Below, in pieces: positions 44,433-53,080 of a stretch of 64,000 nt of DNA. Every line of letters begins with the position of its first letter. Position 1 is the first letter of the stretch. A model generated the notes under the pieces. The model saw only the letters and a program-made list of their open reading frames with translations, did no database searches and was not told the origin of the DNA. The stretch lies in the NCBI RefSeq assembly GCF_019264485.1, contig NZ_JAHVAA010000004.1, positions 220,100-284,099 on the forward strand, given 5' to 3'. The position numbers and the translations under genes are program-made. The stretch comes from Sediminibacterium sp. (GTDB lineage Bacteria > Bacteroidota > Bacteroidia > Chitinophagales > Chitinophagaceae).

Positions 44433-45428
44433 CTACTCAGTTTCTTTCTCCCCGTCAAATTGCGTTTTATCTACAATCCTGCTGATGATCTGGTCAAGTT
44501 CAAGCGCACTTGTTCTCAGGTACTGTAAAATCTGTTCGTTTTCCGCCACTGTTTTCTGCTTAAAATCCATCAGATCGGTCAGTCCGATAATATTGGCCAC
44601 CGGCCTGCGTATTTCATGCGATTGTATTTTGGCAATCTCTTTCAGCGCATCTAAATGCTTCTGAATCTGCATCTCCTGTTCCTTGCGGTTGGTGATGTTG
44701 ATGGAGGCAATTACAATACCCGATAAATCACCCGAATCATCAAAAACACCATAATACCTCCGGAGAAACCATACTCTTTCTCCGTCGGGGTATTCTACCA
44801 TGTGTTCATGTGTAACAGTGGCTTTTTGTTCGGCCAGTATACGCCCATGTTCCACACCCAGTGTCTTTTCTTCATCAGAATAATAATCTGTTAGTTTATC
44901 ACCGATCATAAAGGGCCGGCCAAACATTTTAATAGCGTGTTGCTGGGCTTTTCGATTCGCATATTTAATATTCGAATCCTTGCTCATATAAATGAGCACA
45001 TTATCAGAACTGTTAATGATCGACTGCAGGGTTCTTTCTGAAGCAGCAATCTGGTCGCGTTTATTTTTGAGCTCGGAAATATCTTTGGAAATACCTACTA
45101 CATGCGTAATCCTGCCGTCATCGTCTTTAATAGGGAAAAGCTCGCTCAAGCTTGCGCTCTGGTCTTCGAAATCCTCCTCAAAGCTGATGCTATGGCCTTT
45201 TTCCACACATTCTATAAAGCGAATCCGGATGGCATTTACAATGTTGACATGAAGCATATCCTTAAACTCCTTGCCAACAACGGAATCTTCTGTAACGCCA
45301 AATTTCCTGAGATAGGCAGGGTTTACGTACTCCATTACAAACTCCTTGCCTCCGGCCTGTACACGTACAATAAACACCGCTTCTGTGGTGAGTTCAATCA
45401 ACGACTGGAACAATGATGGTTGGATCAT
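44433..45428 (-). CDS. PAS-domain sensory protein with a kinase-type H-box but no ATPase domain
   Basis: 331 residues from the ATG at 45428 (MIQPSLFQSLIELTTEAVFI); farther in-frame starts would overlap the asnS promoter. Two PAS domains are visible (about 10-130, LIELTTEAVFIVRVQAGGKEFVMEYVNPAYLRKF; about 145-260, LQSIINSSDNVLIYMSKDSNIKYANRKA, with a PAC motif YGVFDDSGDLSGIVIASINITNRK). A HisKA-like helix follows (LKEIAKIQSHEIRRPVANIIGLTDLM). It ends without N, G1 or G2 ATP-binding boxes, so it cannot autophosphorylate alone. This layout recurs in Bacteroidota; it may act as a phosphoacceptor or dimer partner. Confidence 0.85.
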   Translation of the reverse strand: MIQPSLFQSLIELTTEAVFIVRVQAGGKEFVMEYVNPAYLRKFGVTEDSVVGKEFKDMLHVNIVNAIRIRFIECVEKGHSISFEEDFEDQSASLSELFPIKDDDGRITHVVGISKDISELKNKRDQIAASERTLQSIINSSDNVLIYMSKDSNIKYANRKAQQHAIKMFGRPFMIGDKLTDYYSDEEKTLGVEHGRILAEQKATVTHEHMVEYPDGERVWFLRRYYGVFDDSGDLSGIVIASINITNRKEQEMQIQKHLDALKEIAKIQSHEIRRPVANIIGLTDLMDFKQKTVAENEQILQYLRTSALELDQIISRIVDKTQFDGEKETE

Positions 45429-45504
45429 GCGGATTGGATATGGAGCTATAAAAGCGTTTAAAAATATACAATTTAGAGATGAATAAAGAAGAATTTTGGC
45501 CATA

Positions 45505-45570
45505 GGCTGTAAGCCACAGGCGGCAAGTAAAAATCTGCTTATACCTTGAGGCTTGTACCTTGTACCTTCT
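45505..45570. repeat. Word repeats AAGCC...GGCAAG and CTTGTACCTTG upstream of asnS
   Basis: GGCTGTAAGCCACAGGCGGC is followed by TACCTTGAGG and CTTGTACCTTGTACC. The same two vocabularies occur in the same order before tRNA-Phe at 48817-48885. Pairing is weak. The second word contains the -33 TTG of the asnS promoter. Confidence 0.55.
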
Positions 45571-45582
45571 CCCATATCTTTG
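45553..45582 (+). promoter_or_regulatory. asnS promoter, TTG-N19-TATCTTTG
   Basis: TTG at 45553-45555 and TATCTTTG at 45575-45582 have the consensus 19-nt spacer. The -33 box sits in the CTTGTACCTTG word repeat. The predicted leader is about 20 nt. Confidence 0.75.
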
Positions 45583-45607
45583 CCCTCAAATCAAGCAAGA
45601 GCAAGCA

Positions 45608-47056
45608 ATGTTTAACAACAGAACAAGGATCAAGGACCTGCTGGGCAGCGACCAAACCGGACAACATATTATCGTGATGGGTTGGGTACGTACATTTCGT
45701 AACAACCAGTTTATAGCATTGAACGATGGCAGTACCAATAATAATTTACAGATTGTAGCAGAACTGGGTTTGCTCGACGATGCCACATTGAAACGAATTA
45801 CCACCGGCGCCTCTTTAAAAATAACCGGAACAGTGGTTCCTTCATTGGGGAAGGGTCAGACCGTAGAGTTGAAGGCTGAGACCATCGAAATACTCGGCGA
45901 CAGCGATGCAGAGAAATACCCGCTTCAACCCAAAAAACACAGTCTTGAATTTTTACGTGAAATTGCCCACCTGCGTTTCCGTACCAATACATTCGGAGCT
46001 GTATTCCGCATCAGACACGCACTTGCATTTGCCGTACATAAATTCTTTAATGAAAAAGGCTTTGTATACCTGCACACACCCATCATTACTTCAAGCGATG
46101 CAGAAGGCGCAGGTGAAATGTTTCGTGTAACCACATTGCCATTCGATAATCCACCACGTAAAGAAGATGGCAGTATTGATTTTTCAGAAGACTTCTTTGG
46201 TAAGAGCACCAACCTCACCGTGAGCGGACAGTTGGAGGGCGAACTGGGTGCCATGGCATTTAGTGAGATCTATACATTTGGTCCCACATTCCGTGCAGAG
46301 AACTCTAATACAACCCGTCACCTGGCAGAGTTCTGGATGATTGAACCGGAAATGGCTTTTCATGATATTGAAGACAATATGAACCTGGCCGAAGAGTTCA
46401 TTCAATACCTCATTAAATATGTGATGGAGCATAATGCGGAAGACCTGGCATTTCTCGATCAGCGACTGGCAGAAGAAGAAAAACAAAAACCACAGAACGA
46501 AAGACAGGAATTGGGATTACTCGAGAAACTGAAATTTGTAGTTGACAATCAATTTGAACGTATTACTTATACAGAAGCTATACAGGTATTGCTGGATTCG
46601 CCCCATTACAAGAAAAAGAAATTCAAGTTCGATGTGAAATGGGGTATCGATATGCAGAGTGAACATGAGCGATACTTAGTAGAAAAACATTTTAAAAAAC
46701 CGGTGATTGTAACCGGTTATCCCGCTGCCATCAAAGCATTCTATATGCGATTGAATGATGGATGTGAACCCGGTAAAGAAACCGTTGCCGCTATGGATAT
46801 TCTGGCACCCGGTATTGGAGAAATTGTGGGAGGATCGCAAAGAGAAGAACGTCTCGAAAAATTAGAAGCACGTATGCAGGCCATGCATATACCACTGGAA
46901 GAAATGAGCTGGTACCTCGATACCCGCCGCTTTGGAACGGTTCCCCATGCTGGCTTCGGATTGGGTTTTGAGCGCATGGTACAGTTTGTAACCGGCATGA
47001 CTAATATTCGCGATGTAATTGCCTTTGCAAGAACGCCGAAGAATTGTGAGTTTTAA
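45608..47056 (+). CDS. asnS: Asparaginyl-tRNA synthetase
   Basis: 482 residues from the ATG at 45608; an in-frame TTG upstream lies inside the promoter. It charges tRNA-Asn. The N-terminal OB-fold anticodon-binding domain ([23 protein letters not shown], about 20-100) precedes the class II catalytic core: motif 1 around [16 protein letters not shown], motif 2 [26 protein letters not shown], and motif 3 [29 protein letters not shown]. Length and motifs are normal. It converges with the choice-of-anchor-I gene across a single hairpin that fills the whole gap. Confidence 0.97.
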   Translation: MFNNRTRIKDLLGSDQTGQHIIVMGWVRTFRNNQFIALNDGSTNNNLQIVAELGLLDDATLKRITTGASLKITGTVVPSLGKGQTVELKAETIEILGDSDAEKYPLQPKKHSLEFLREIAHLRFRTNTFGAVFRIRHALAFAVHKFFNEKGFVYLHTPIITSSDAEGAGEMFRVTTLPFDNPPRKEDGSIDFSEDFFGKSTNLTVSGQLEGELGAMAFSEIYTFGPTFRAENSNTTRHLAEFWMIEPEMAFHDIEDNMNLAEEFIQYLIKYVMEHNAEDLAFLDQRLAEEEKQKPQNERQELGLLEKLKFVVDNQFERITYTEAIQVLLDSPHYKKKKFKFDVKWGIDMQSEHERYLVEKHFKKPVIVTGYPAAIKAFYMRLNDGCEPGKETVAAMDILAPGIGEIVGGSQREERLEKLEARMQAMHIPLEEMSWYLDTRRFGTVPHAGFGLGFERMVQFVTGMTNIRDVIAFARTPKNCEF

Positions 47057-47058
47057 TT

Positions 47059-47142
47059 TAGCTGCTAGCTTTTGGCTACTAGCTTCTGGCTGTGAGTTTA
47101 AAGACATCCTGCTCGCAGCCAGAAGCTAGTAGCTAGCAGCTA
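47059..47142. terminator. Bidirectional hairpin filling the gap between two convergent stop codons
   Basis: Arms 47059-47096 and 47112-47142 reiterate TAGCT, GCTAGC and TTCTGGCT. They pair fully apart from one G-U pair and a 7-nt unit (about 47071-47077) present only in the left arm. The element starts 2 nt after the asnS stop codon and ends 2 nt before the opposing one, so it presumably terminates both genes. Confidence 0.85.
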
Positions 47143-47144
47143 TA

Positions 47145-48650
47145 CTACAATTTAGTTGCCTTATAAATCTTAACCAGTCCATCATTCTCACTGCTTACTA
47201 CGAGCAGACTTTGCTGGATCGGGCTTTTGGAGGCGGGAATAAATAGAGTGCCTTCTGGCGCATCGCCTGTTTTAATGATCTTGAGAAATACAGGTGCGGT
47301 TGGATTGCTAACATCATAAATAGCAATGGCATCGGCTCTTTCAAGACCCACAAAAGCAATTTGTTTCGTACCTACTTTTCCAACAGTGATGGCTTCCGGT
47401 TCAACAGATTTATCATCGCTTCTACCATCATCATACACCAATAAATCTTTTGCCTTTACATCCAGTTCATTTTTGCTGTCGAAAACCAGCGATCCGTTCG
47501 AGGCATCCCAAACACTGAAAGAGCGGGCGCCCATGCTGTAAATAGCATCGTAATCGCCATCATTATCTGTATCGCCATTGGTGGTAAGTATATTCAGTCG
47601 GCCCAGCTGTGCATCTGTTTTTAAACTTGCTGCATTGGGGAAAGCAGTAGCATCGAGGTTAACAGAAGAAAGCCTTTTAAAATCTGTAAAAGCGGTGTAC
47701 TCTCTGGAGTCTCCTTCATTAGCGGTAAACAGATAGGTTTTACCATTGTAAGAAAGATTGGCGATGGCATCGGGCATATAAATACCAAAGATTTTCCAGG
47801 GAGCAAAGGCAATGGCGTTATCGCGGTCTGATACATCTGTTGCATTGGCCGCCAGGTTAAAATCTTTAAAACCCAGGGGCATAATATTGGTAATGGTTTT
47901 TGAAGACAGGTCAATGCTGGCAATGGCATTTGCTTCCTGCAGGGTAACCCATGCAGTTTTTGAATCGGAAGAAACCGTGATATACTCCGGTTCAATATCG
48001 TGCAGGAAACTTTTATTAGGTCCACTGATACGGAATCCTTTTGCGGTTAATGCGGTTTGCTGACTGACAAAAGCAGAAAAATTAATAGTGGTAACTGCAT
48101 AGTTATCGGCTACGCTGATAATGGAAACCGTGCCTTCAGGGTCGGCCGTGTAAGTGGCATTGGGTTCTCCTTCATTGGCGGTGAGAATAAATTTTCCATC
48201 GGGGCTATATACTACCATATCGGGGAGTGCGCCAACGGTAATTATTTTTTCTTCTGCATAAGTGCTGGTATTAAAAATTACCAGTTTACCGTTTTCCTGT
48301 TTGTTAACCGATTCGATGGCTGCGGCGAGTTTACCATTGCTAACATCAACACTATTTACATAACCACCATAAGGTGCCATGCTGATGGAATGAATAACGG
48401 TAATATTAGCAGGATCCGCTATATTAATTACATCAATTTTATTGGTGGTACCGTTGTTAACGGCAAACAGTCTTTTGGTGGCGGGGTCATAAGTGGTAAT
48501 TTCAGCAGCGCCCAAGCCACCCAGGTTTAAGGAAGCGATTTCTGTGTAGGAAGAAGGGTCTTCATTAACTATTTTTTCAACGGGGTCGGTATCTTCTTTT
48601 TTGCAGGCAACAAATACAAGTAAACTAAGTGCAATAGCAGTAATTCGCAT
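47145..48650 (-). CDS. Choice-of-anchor-I lipoprotein (beta-propeller)
   Basis: 501 residues from the ATG at 48650 (MRITAIALSLLVFVAC). The lipobox FVAC (Cys16) marks an envelope lipoprotein. A farther in-frame start adds 13 residues ahead of the signal. The body is a repeated beta-propeller of the choice-of-anchor-I type: AEITTYDPATKRLFAVNNGTTNKIDVINI, LPDMVVYSPDGKFILTANEGEP, TYLFTANEGDSREYTAF, DYDAIYSMGARSFSVWDASNGSLVFDS. The two ANEG(E/D) repeats may bind metal. Related proteins are found next to alkaline phosphatases and nucleotidases, but the enzyme domain is absent here. Function unknown. Confidence 0.88.
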   Translation of the reverse strand: MRITAIALSLLVFVACKKEDTDPVEKIVNEDPSSYTEIASLNLGGLGAAEITTYDPATKRLFAVNNGTTNKIDVINIADPANITVIHSISMAPYGGYVNSVDVSNGKLAAAIESVNKQENGKLVIFNTSTYAEEKIITVGALPDMVVYSPDGKFILTANEGEPNATYTADPEGTVSIISVADNYAVTTINFSAFVSQQTALTAKGFRISGPNKSFLHDIEPEYITVSSDSKTAWVTLQEANAIASIDLSSKTITNIMPLGFKDFNLAANATDVSDRDNAIAFAPWKIFGIYMPDAIANLSYNGKTYLFTANEGDSREYTAFTDFKRLSSVNLDATAFPNAASLKTDAQLGRLNILTTNGDTDNDGDYDAIYSMGARSFSVWDASNGSLVFDSKNELDVKAKDLLVYDDGRSDDKSVEPEAITVGKVGTKQIAFVGLERADAIAIYDVSNPTAPVFLKIIKTGDAPEGTLFIPASKSPIQQSLLVVSSENDGLVKIYKATKL

Positions 48651-48785
48651 ATAAGGTTTGGTTTTGCTGCAAAACTGAACCCGTAACATGATGGAATCAT
48701 TAAGCGTCCGTTACCGAATTGTTATTGACGGGCTCAAAATGCGCAAAAAAATGCGATTGAATGTGGATTATATGTGAAAACCCCC

Positions 48786-48793
48786 TATTTTTG
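48786..48793 (+). promoter_or_regulatory. Candidate -7 box upstream of tRNA-Phe
   Basis: TATTTTTG matches the consensus. A TGTG about 20 bp upstream (48762-48765) is a weak -33. It is about 100 bp before the tRNA, so transcription would run through the word repeats at 48817-48885. Confidence 0.4.
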
Positions 48794-48816
48794 CTGCCCC
48801 GAAAGGGTAAGAAGAA

Positions 48817-48885
48817 AGCTTCAAGCTGCAGGCTGCAAGCCACAAGCTAAACCTTGTACCTTGTTTTCTTGATTCTTGTTCCTTC
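48817..48885. repeat. Word repeats before tRNA-Phe
   Basis: AAGCTTCAAGCTGCAGGC and GCTGCAAGCCACAAGCTAA are followed by CCTTGTACCTTG and TTCTTGATTCTTGTTCCTTC. The vocabularies are the same as at 45505-45570 and lie in the same order immediately upstream of a gene. Confidence 0.6.
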
Positions 48886-48893
48886 ACCGGCAC

Positions 48894-48966
48894 GGTGCGG
48901 TAGCTCAGTCGGTAGAGCAAAGGACTGAAAATCCTTGTGTCGCCGGTTCGATCCCGGCCCACACCA
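48894..48966 (+). tRNA. tRNA-Phe (GAA)
   Basis: 73-nt tRNA without encoded CCA. D arm GCTC-AGTCGGTA-GAGC, anticodon stem AAGGA/TCCTT with loop CTGAAAA (anticodon GAA), T arm GCCGG-TTCGATC-CCGGC. The acceptor stem GGTGCGG / CCACACC pairs except for one C-A mismatch (5:68). The discriminator base is A. A terminator follows at 48971. Confidence 0.95.
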
Positions 48967-48970
48967 CAAA

Positions 48971-49007
48971 AACCTCAGTTCGCCTTTGGCGGGTTGGGGT
49001 TTTTTGT
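48971..49007 (+). terminator. Terminator of tRNA-Phe
   Basis: A 14-bp stem, 48971-48984 with 48988-49001, includes four G-U pairs and a TTT loop, followed by a T tract. It starts 5 nt after the tRNA end. Confidence 0.85.
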
Positions 49008-49113
49008 TTTTGGCTTGTTCAGGCACCGAATAAAACTGCGGGATATTTAATAATGAAACTTATACCTCTTTAGGTTCAGTGCGTCAGTAAATAAAGTTTT
49101 AAACTCCTGTCTG

Positions 49114-49575
49114 CTATAACCTCACTCCATACCTTTTCTTCACCGTATTCAATACAACATGTGTATAGTATTGTTTCACCTGTTTATTATCCATAAAATA
49201 CTTTTTTGAGAAAACCTCATAAGCAGCCATATCTTTTGTTTGTACACAGAGAATAAAATCGTAGACACCAGCCACATAAAAACACTGCGACACATCGGGA
49301 CAGGATAACATGAGTTTTTTGAAGCCTTCGATTACGGATGAATTACCCAACTCCAGACTTACTTCTACCACAAAATGAAGAGTGGTGCCTGATACTTCGG
49401 ACGCTATAACGGCAATATCTGCTTCAATAATATTGTCTGTACGAAAACGTTTTAACCGGCGTTGTACAGCACTGGTACTCAAATTGTATTTACGACCCAG
49501 CTCTTCGGCAGTAACACGGTTGTTTTCCTGTAACTCATTTAACAGGTGTTTATCTGTTTTATCTAACGCATGCAT
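49114..49575 (-). CDS. Lrp/AsnC-family transcriptional regulator
   Basis: 153-residue regulator. An N-terminal winged helix (DKHLLNELQENNRVTAEELGRKYNLSTSAVQRRLKRF, about 8-44) precedes the RAM/AsnC ligand domain (TLHFVVEVSLELGNSSVIEGFKKLMLSCPDVSQCFYVAGVYDFILCVQTKDM). Such proteins sense amino acids. It diverges from the serine hydrolase gene with 144 bp between start codons, so that hydrolase, and possibly the CocE/SusCD operon beyond, are candidate targets. Confidence 0.94.
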   Translation of the reverse strand: MHALDKTDKHLLNELQENNRVTAEELGRKYNLSTSAVQRRLKRFRTDNIIEADIAVIASEVSGTTLHFVVEVSLELGNSSVIEGFKKLMLSCPDVSQCFYVAGVYDFILCVQTKDMAAYEVFSKKYFMDNKQVKQYYTHVVLNTVKKRYGVRL

Positions 49576-49719
49576 AATTTAACCGGTTTTTACTTTCTGA
49601 ATGATTTTTTTGTGCGTGTATCTTGCTTTTTTAAACAAATACGCAACACACTGCTCAGTAGTTTTGTGTTTTAATAATTACAGTACACCCAAACAATTTT
49701 AACTATCATAAAACTACTT

Positions 49720-50913
49720 ATGCAAATTAGAACTTTGATCTTTTTGTTTTCATTTATGCTTTTGACGATGACCAATTTAGCAGGTCAACAAAACAGTAAA
49801 CAATACACAGTTAACCAGCACTGGATAGACAGTGTAGCTGAAAGATACCTGCAACAATCGAAAATGGCGGGTGTAGCAGGCTCTATTATTATTGATGGTA
49901 AGATTGTGTGGATGAAAGGATATGGTTATGCCGATAAAGCGAATAAGATTCCGTTTACAGAAAATACCGTTATGAATGTGGCATCCATTACTAAAACCCT
50001 CACAGGTGTTTGTATGATGCGATTGGTGGAAGAAAAGAAACTTTCGCTTGATGCAGACATCAACACCTATCTGCCATTCAAGGTCATCAACCCATATGCT
50101 CCTAAAGAAAAAATTACGCTGCGGATGATTGCAACACACAGCTCAAGCCTGGCCGACAGGGATCCTTTTTATGGAGACAGCACTTATTTTACCGATAAAG
50201 ACTCTCCCGAACCCCTGGGCGATTTTTTAAAAGAATATTTTGTACCGGGTGGTAAACATTACAGTGATTCCAATTTCTATAAGGCAAAACCTGGTGAGTA
50301 CTGGGAGTATTCCAATATTGCTGCTGGACTTGCTGGTTATATTATAGAACGTATTTCCGGAAAAAAACTGAGCGAGTATAGTCAATCAATTATACAGAAG
50401 CCACTAGGAATGAAAAACAGTAGCTGGTTTTTATCGGAAACAGATCGTGCAAAGCACGCTAAACTCTATTATAACAAAAGAGATAGTTCTTTCCAGATTC
50501 CTTTGTATGGAATCACAACTTATCCTGATGGCGGTTTGCGAACCTCTGTTAGCGACCTGAGTCAATTTTTTGCCATGCTGCTGAAAAAAGGAACACATAA
50601 TGGGAAACGCATTTTACAAACAGCCACCATTAACGATATGCAAACACTTCAGTTTACAGCAAAGAATAAACCGGCGAATATGAATCTGGCAGAAAAAAAT
50701 GAGGGCATTTTCTGGCGCACCAAAAACAATGTTACCCTCTTAGGACATGGTGGCAGAGATCATGGTGTTAAAACCCTGATGTTAACCGATTTGAATAAAA
50801 AAGTAGGCGTTATTCTATTTACTAACACCGAAGACGATGACGGCAAACGTACCGATGGTTACTATCTGCTTTTTGATGCGCTTTTAAAATATGCACTGCA
50901 ACTAAAGAAGTGA
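49720..50913 (+). CDS. Exported serine hydrolase, beta-lactamase class C / penicillin-binding type
   Basis: 397 residues with a signal peptide (about 1-22). Active-site motifs are SITK (Ser89, Lys92), YSN in GEYWEYSNIAAG (near 197), and HGG in LLGHGGRDHG (near 344) in place of KTG. This set fits the class C-like esterase/D-amino-acid peptidase group rather than a true antibiotic beta-lactamase. Periplasmic peptide or ester hydrolysis is likely. It lies divergent to an Lrp-type regulator. A strong terminator at 50989-51014 ends the unit. Confidence 0.88.
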   Translation: MQIRTLIFLFSFMLLTMTNLAGQQNSKQYTVNQHWIDSVAERYLQQSKMAGVAGSIIIDGKIVWMKGYGYADKANKIPFTENTVMNVASITKTLTGVCMMRLVEEKKLSLDADINTYLPFKVINPYAPKEKITLRMIATHSSSLADRDPFYGDSTYFTDKDSPEPLGDFLKEYFVPGGKHYSDSNFYKAKPGEYWEYSNIAAGLAGYIIERISGKKLSEYSQSIIQKPLGMKNSSWFLSETDRAKHAKLYYNKRDSSFQIPLYGITTYPDGGLRTSVSDLSQFFAMLLKKGTHNGKRILQTATINDMQTLQFTAKNKPANMNLAEKNEGIFWRTKNNVTLLGHGGRDHGVKTLMLTDLNKKVGVILFTNTEDDDGKRTDGYYLLFDALLKYALQLKK

Positions 50914-50988
50914 AAAGTGAGACATGAAAAGAAGATTGGGATACTTTGATTATAGTTAGCAATATGCTTCTCACGTCTCACGCTCCTC

Positions 50989-51014
50989 CCCGCTTCCAAA
51001 GAAGCGGGTTTTTT
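50989..51014 (+). terminator. Intrinsic terminator of the serine hydrolase gene
   Basis: CCCGCTTC (50989-50996) pairs with GAAGCGGG (51001-51008) across CAAA, followed by six T. Loosely paired GTGAAAAGTGAGAC / GTCTCACG words (50910-50981) precede it. Confidence 0.9.
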
Positions 51015-51150
51015 ATGGGCATAACCTCACTAAATAGCCACTTTTTTGTAGTAAGAGACCTAAAGCCCCCTTCACATTAAACTTTTTTTACTTTATTACT
51101 GTTTTGATGCAACATTTTTAAAGAAACAGTTGCCTTTCCAAAAAATGCCT

Positions 51151-53028
51151 ATGAGAAGAATAGCCTTCATCCTGGCCGGCTGTCTGCTGGTCATTGGTTC
51201 CTATGCACAGGATACCGCAGCCATTTACCTTAAACTTCAGGAAATTGCCGTCATCGACCAGAAAGTAATGATGCCCATGCGCGATGGCATTCGTCTGGCT
51301 ACCGATATCTACCGCCCCAAGGGCAACCAGAAAGTACCCATTGTTTTTTCCAAAACCCCTTACCAGTTTAATACCTGGGTTGATGGTAAAATGACCACCC
51401 GCACCATGGAAGAAGCATACAATGCGGTTTCCCGTGGTTATGCCTATGTGGTACAGAATGAAAGGGGCCGTTATTTTTCGGAGGGCGAATGGGATATTCT
51501 CGGTGCGCCCATAACAGACGGCTATGATGCATTTACCTGGATGGCCAAACAACCCTGGAGCAATGGAAAAATTGGTGTAATCGGCTGCTCCTCCACCGCC
51601 GAATGGCAGATGGCCGTAGCCTCACAAAATCACCCCGCACTGGCAGCCATGGTGGCACAGGGTTTTGGTGCCGGTGTTGGACGCGTAGGGAAATTTATGG
51701 AACAGGGTAACTGGTACCGCGGTGGCGCCCAGCAAATGCTTTTTACCGCCTGGCTCTATGGTACACAGAACGATAAGTTTAAACCTACTTTCCCAAAAAA
51801 TATTCAGCAGAAAGATTTACAGCGTTTACAAAGATTTTACGATATGTCTACCGAAATGCCCCGCGTAGACTGGTCTGTAGGTTTACGCCACCTGCCCGTT
51901 CAGGATATCATTAAAAATGCAAAGGGACAGGATGGCGTGTATGAAGACATGATTCGCCGCAAACCCAATGATCCCAAATGGTTCAAGGGCGGATTGTACC
52001 ACGATAATATGCCCATCAATGTGCCTGCTTATTGGTTTGTATCCTGGTACGATGTATCATCGGCACCCAATATTGCACTCTTTAATCATGTGCGTAAAAC
52101 AGCCAAAGACAAAGCCACCGCCGATAACCAGTACTTGGTGATTGCACCTGTACTGCATTGTTCGTATAAACGCGCCACCGAAAATACCATTGTGGGTGAA
52201 AGAAGTGTGGGCGATGCCCGGCTGAACTACGATGAACTTACCTGGGGCTGGTTTGATATGTTGCTGAAAGGAGACAAAAACGATTTCAAAGACAAAAACC
52301 CAAGGGTACGCTACTATACCATGGGTAGCAATAAATGGCAACAGGCCGAAAGCTTTCCACCACCCAATGCAGAAATGCAGACCTTCTATTTAAGCAGCGG
52401 CGGAAAAGCAAATACCAGAAACGGCGACGGACAACTAAGCACTACACAGCCAAAAGAAGACAAACCCGATGCATTTACCTACGATCCGATGAACCCCGTT
52501 CCCTCTTATGGTGGTAATGTTTGTTGTACCGGTAATGCTGTACAGGGAGGTTCATTCGATCAGTCGAATATGGAATTGCGTGATGATATACTGGTGTATA
52601 CCTCCGATGTACTAAAAGAAGGAATAGAAGTAAGTGGATTTATTGAATCTACTTTATTCGTTTCCTCAACAGGTCCGGATACCGATATCACCATCAAACT
52701 GATTGATGTACATCCCGATGGTAAAGCCTATAACCTTGATGAAACCATACAACGCCTGCGTTACAGAGAGGGTTATGACAAAGAAGTGTTTATGGAAAAA
52801 GGTAAAGTATACAAGGTAGACCTCACCCCAATGGTTACCAGTAATTTCTTTGCGGCCGGTCATAAAATCCGCATTGAAGTAACAAGCAGCAATTTTCCAC
52901 GCTTCGACAGAAACATGAATACCGGCGGAAAGAATTACGATGAAGCGACGGGTATTAAAGTGGAGAATAAAATTCATCACTCTGCACAATATCCATCACT
53001 GATTAAACTACCGGTAGTAAAAAAATAA
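51151..53028 (+). CDS. CocE/NonD-family hydrolase (X-Pro dipeptidyl-peptidase type)
   Basis: 625 residues from the ATG at 51151 ([20 protein letters not shown], signal peptide; a TTG and another ATG just upstream are in frame). The S15-type hydrolase domain ([36 protein letters not shown] with the nucleophile Ser near 145) replaces the common GxSYxG with GCSST. A C-terminal galactose-binding-like X-Pro-DPP domain runs from about 480 ([26 protein letters not shown]). It should hydrolyse ester or X-Pro amide bonds in the periplasm. The SusC/SusD genes that follow, 52 bp after the stop codon, suggest coupled capture and cleavage of the same substrate. Confidence 0.9.
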   Translation: MRRIAFILAGCLLVIGSYAQDTAAIYLKLQEIAVIDQKVMMPMRDGIRLATDIYRPKGNQKVPIVFSKTPYQFNTWVDGKMTTRTMEEAYNAVSRGYAYVVQNERGRYFSEGEWDILGAPITDGYDAFTWMAKQPWSNGKIGVIGCSSTAEWQMAVASQNHPALAAMVAQGFGAGVGRVGKFMEQGNWYRGGAQQMLFTAWLYGTQNDKFKPTFPKNIQQKDLQRLQRFYDMSTEMPRVDWSVGLRHLPVQDIIKNAKGQDGVYEDMIRRKPNDPKWFKGGLYHDNMPINVPAYWFVSWYDVSSAPNIALFNHVRKTAKDKATADNQYLVIAPVLHCSYKRATENTIVGERSVGDARLNYDELTWGWFDMLLKGDKNDFKDKNPRVRYYTMGSNKWQQAESFPPPNAEMQTFYLSSGGKANTRNGDGQLSTTQPKEDKPDAFTYDPMNPVPSYGGNVCCTGNAVQGGSFDQSNMELRDDILVYTSDVLKEGIEVSGFIESTLFVSSTGPDTDITIKLIDVHPDGKAYNLDETIQRLRYREGYDKEVFMEKGKVYKVDLTPMVTSNFFAAGHKIRIEVTSSNFPRFDRNMNTGGKNYDEATGIKVENKIHHSAQYPSLIKLPVVKK

Positions 53029-53080
53029 ACAGACACCAATCCGATCGATAAACCTAAAACCCGATTATTCACAAACCAAA

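Noticed and set aside
49720..50913. Antibiotic-resistance beta-lactamase
   Set aside because: SxxK and YxN motifs are present, but HGG replaces KTG and the context is an amino-acid-type regulator; a peptidase or esterase is more likely.
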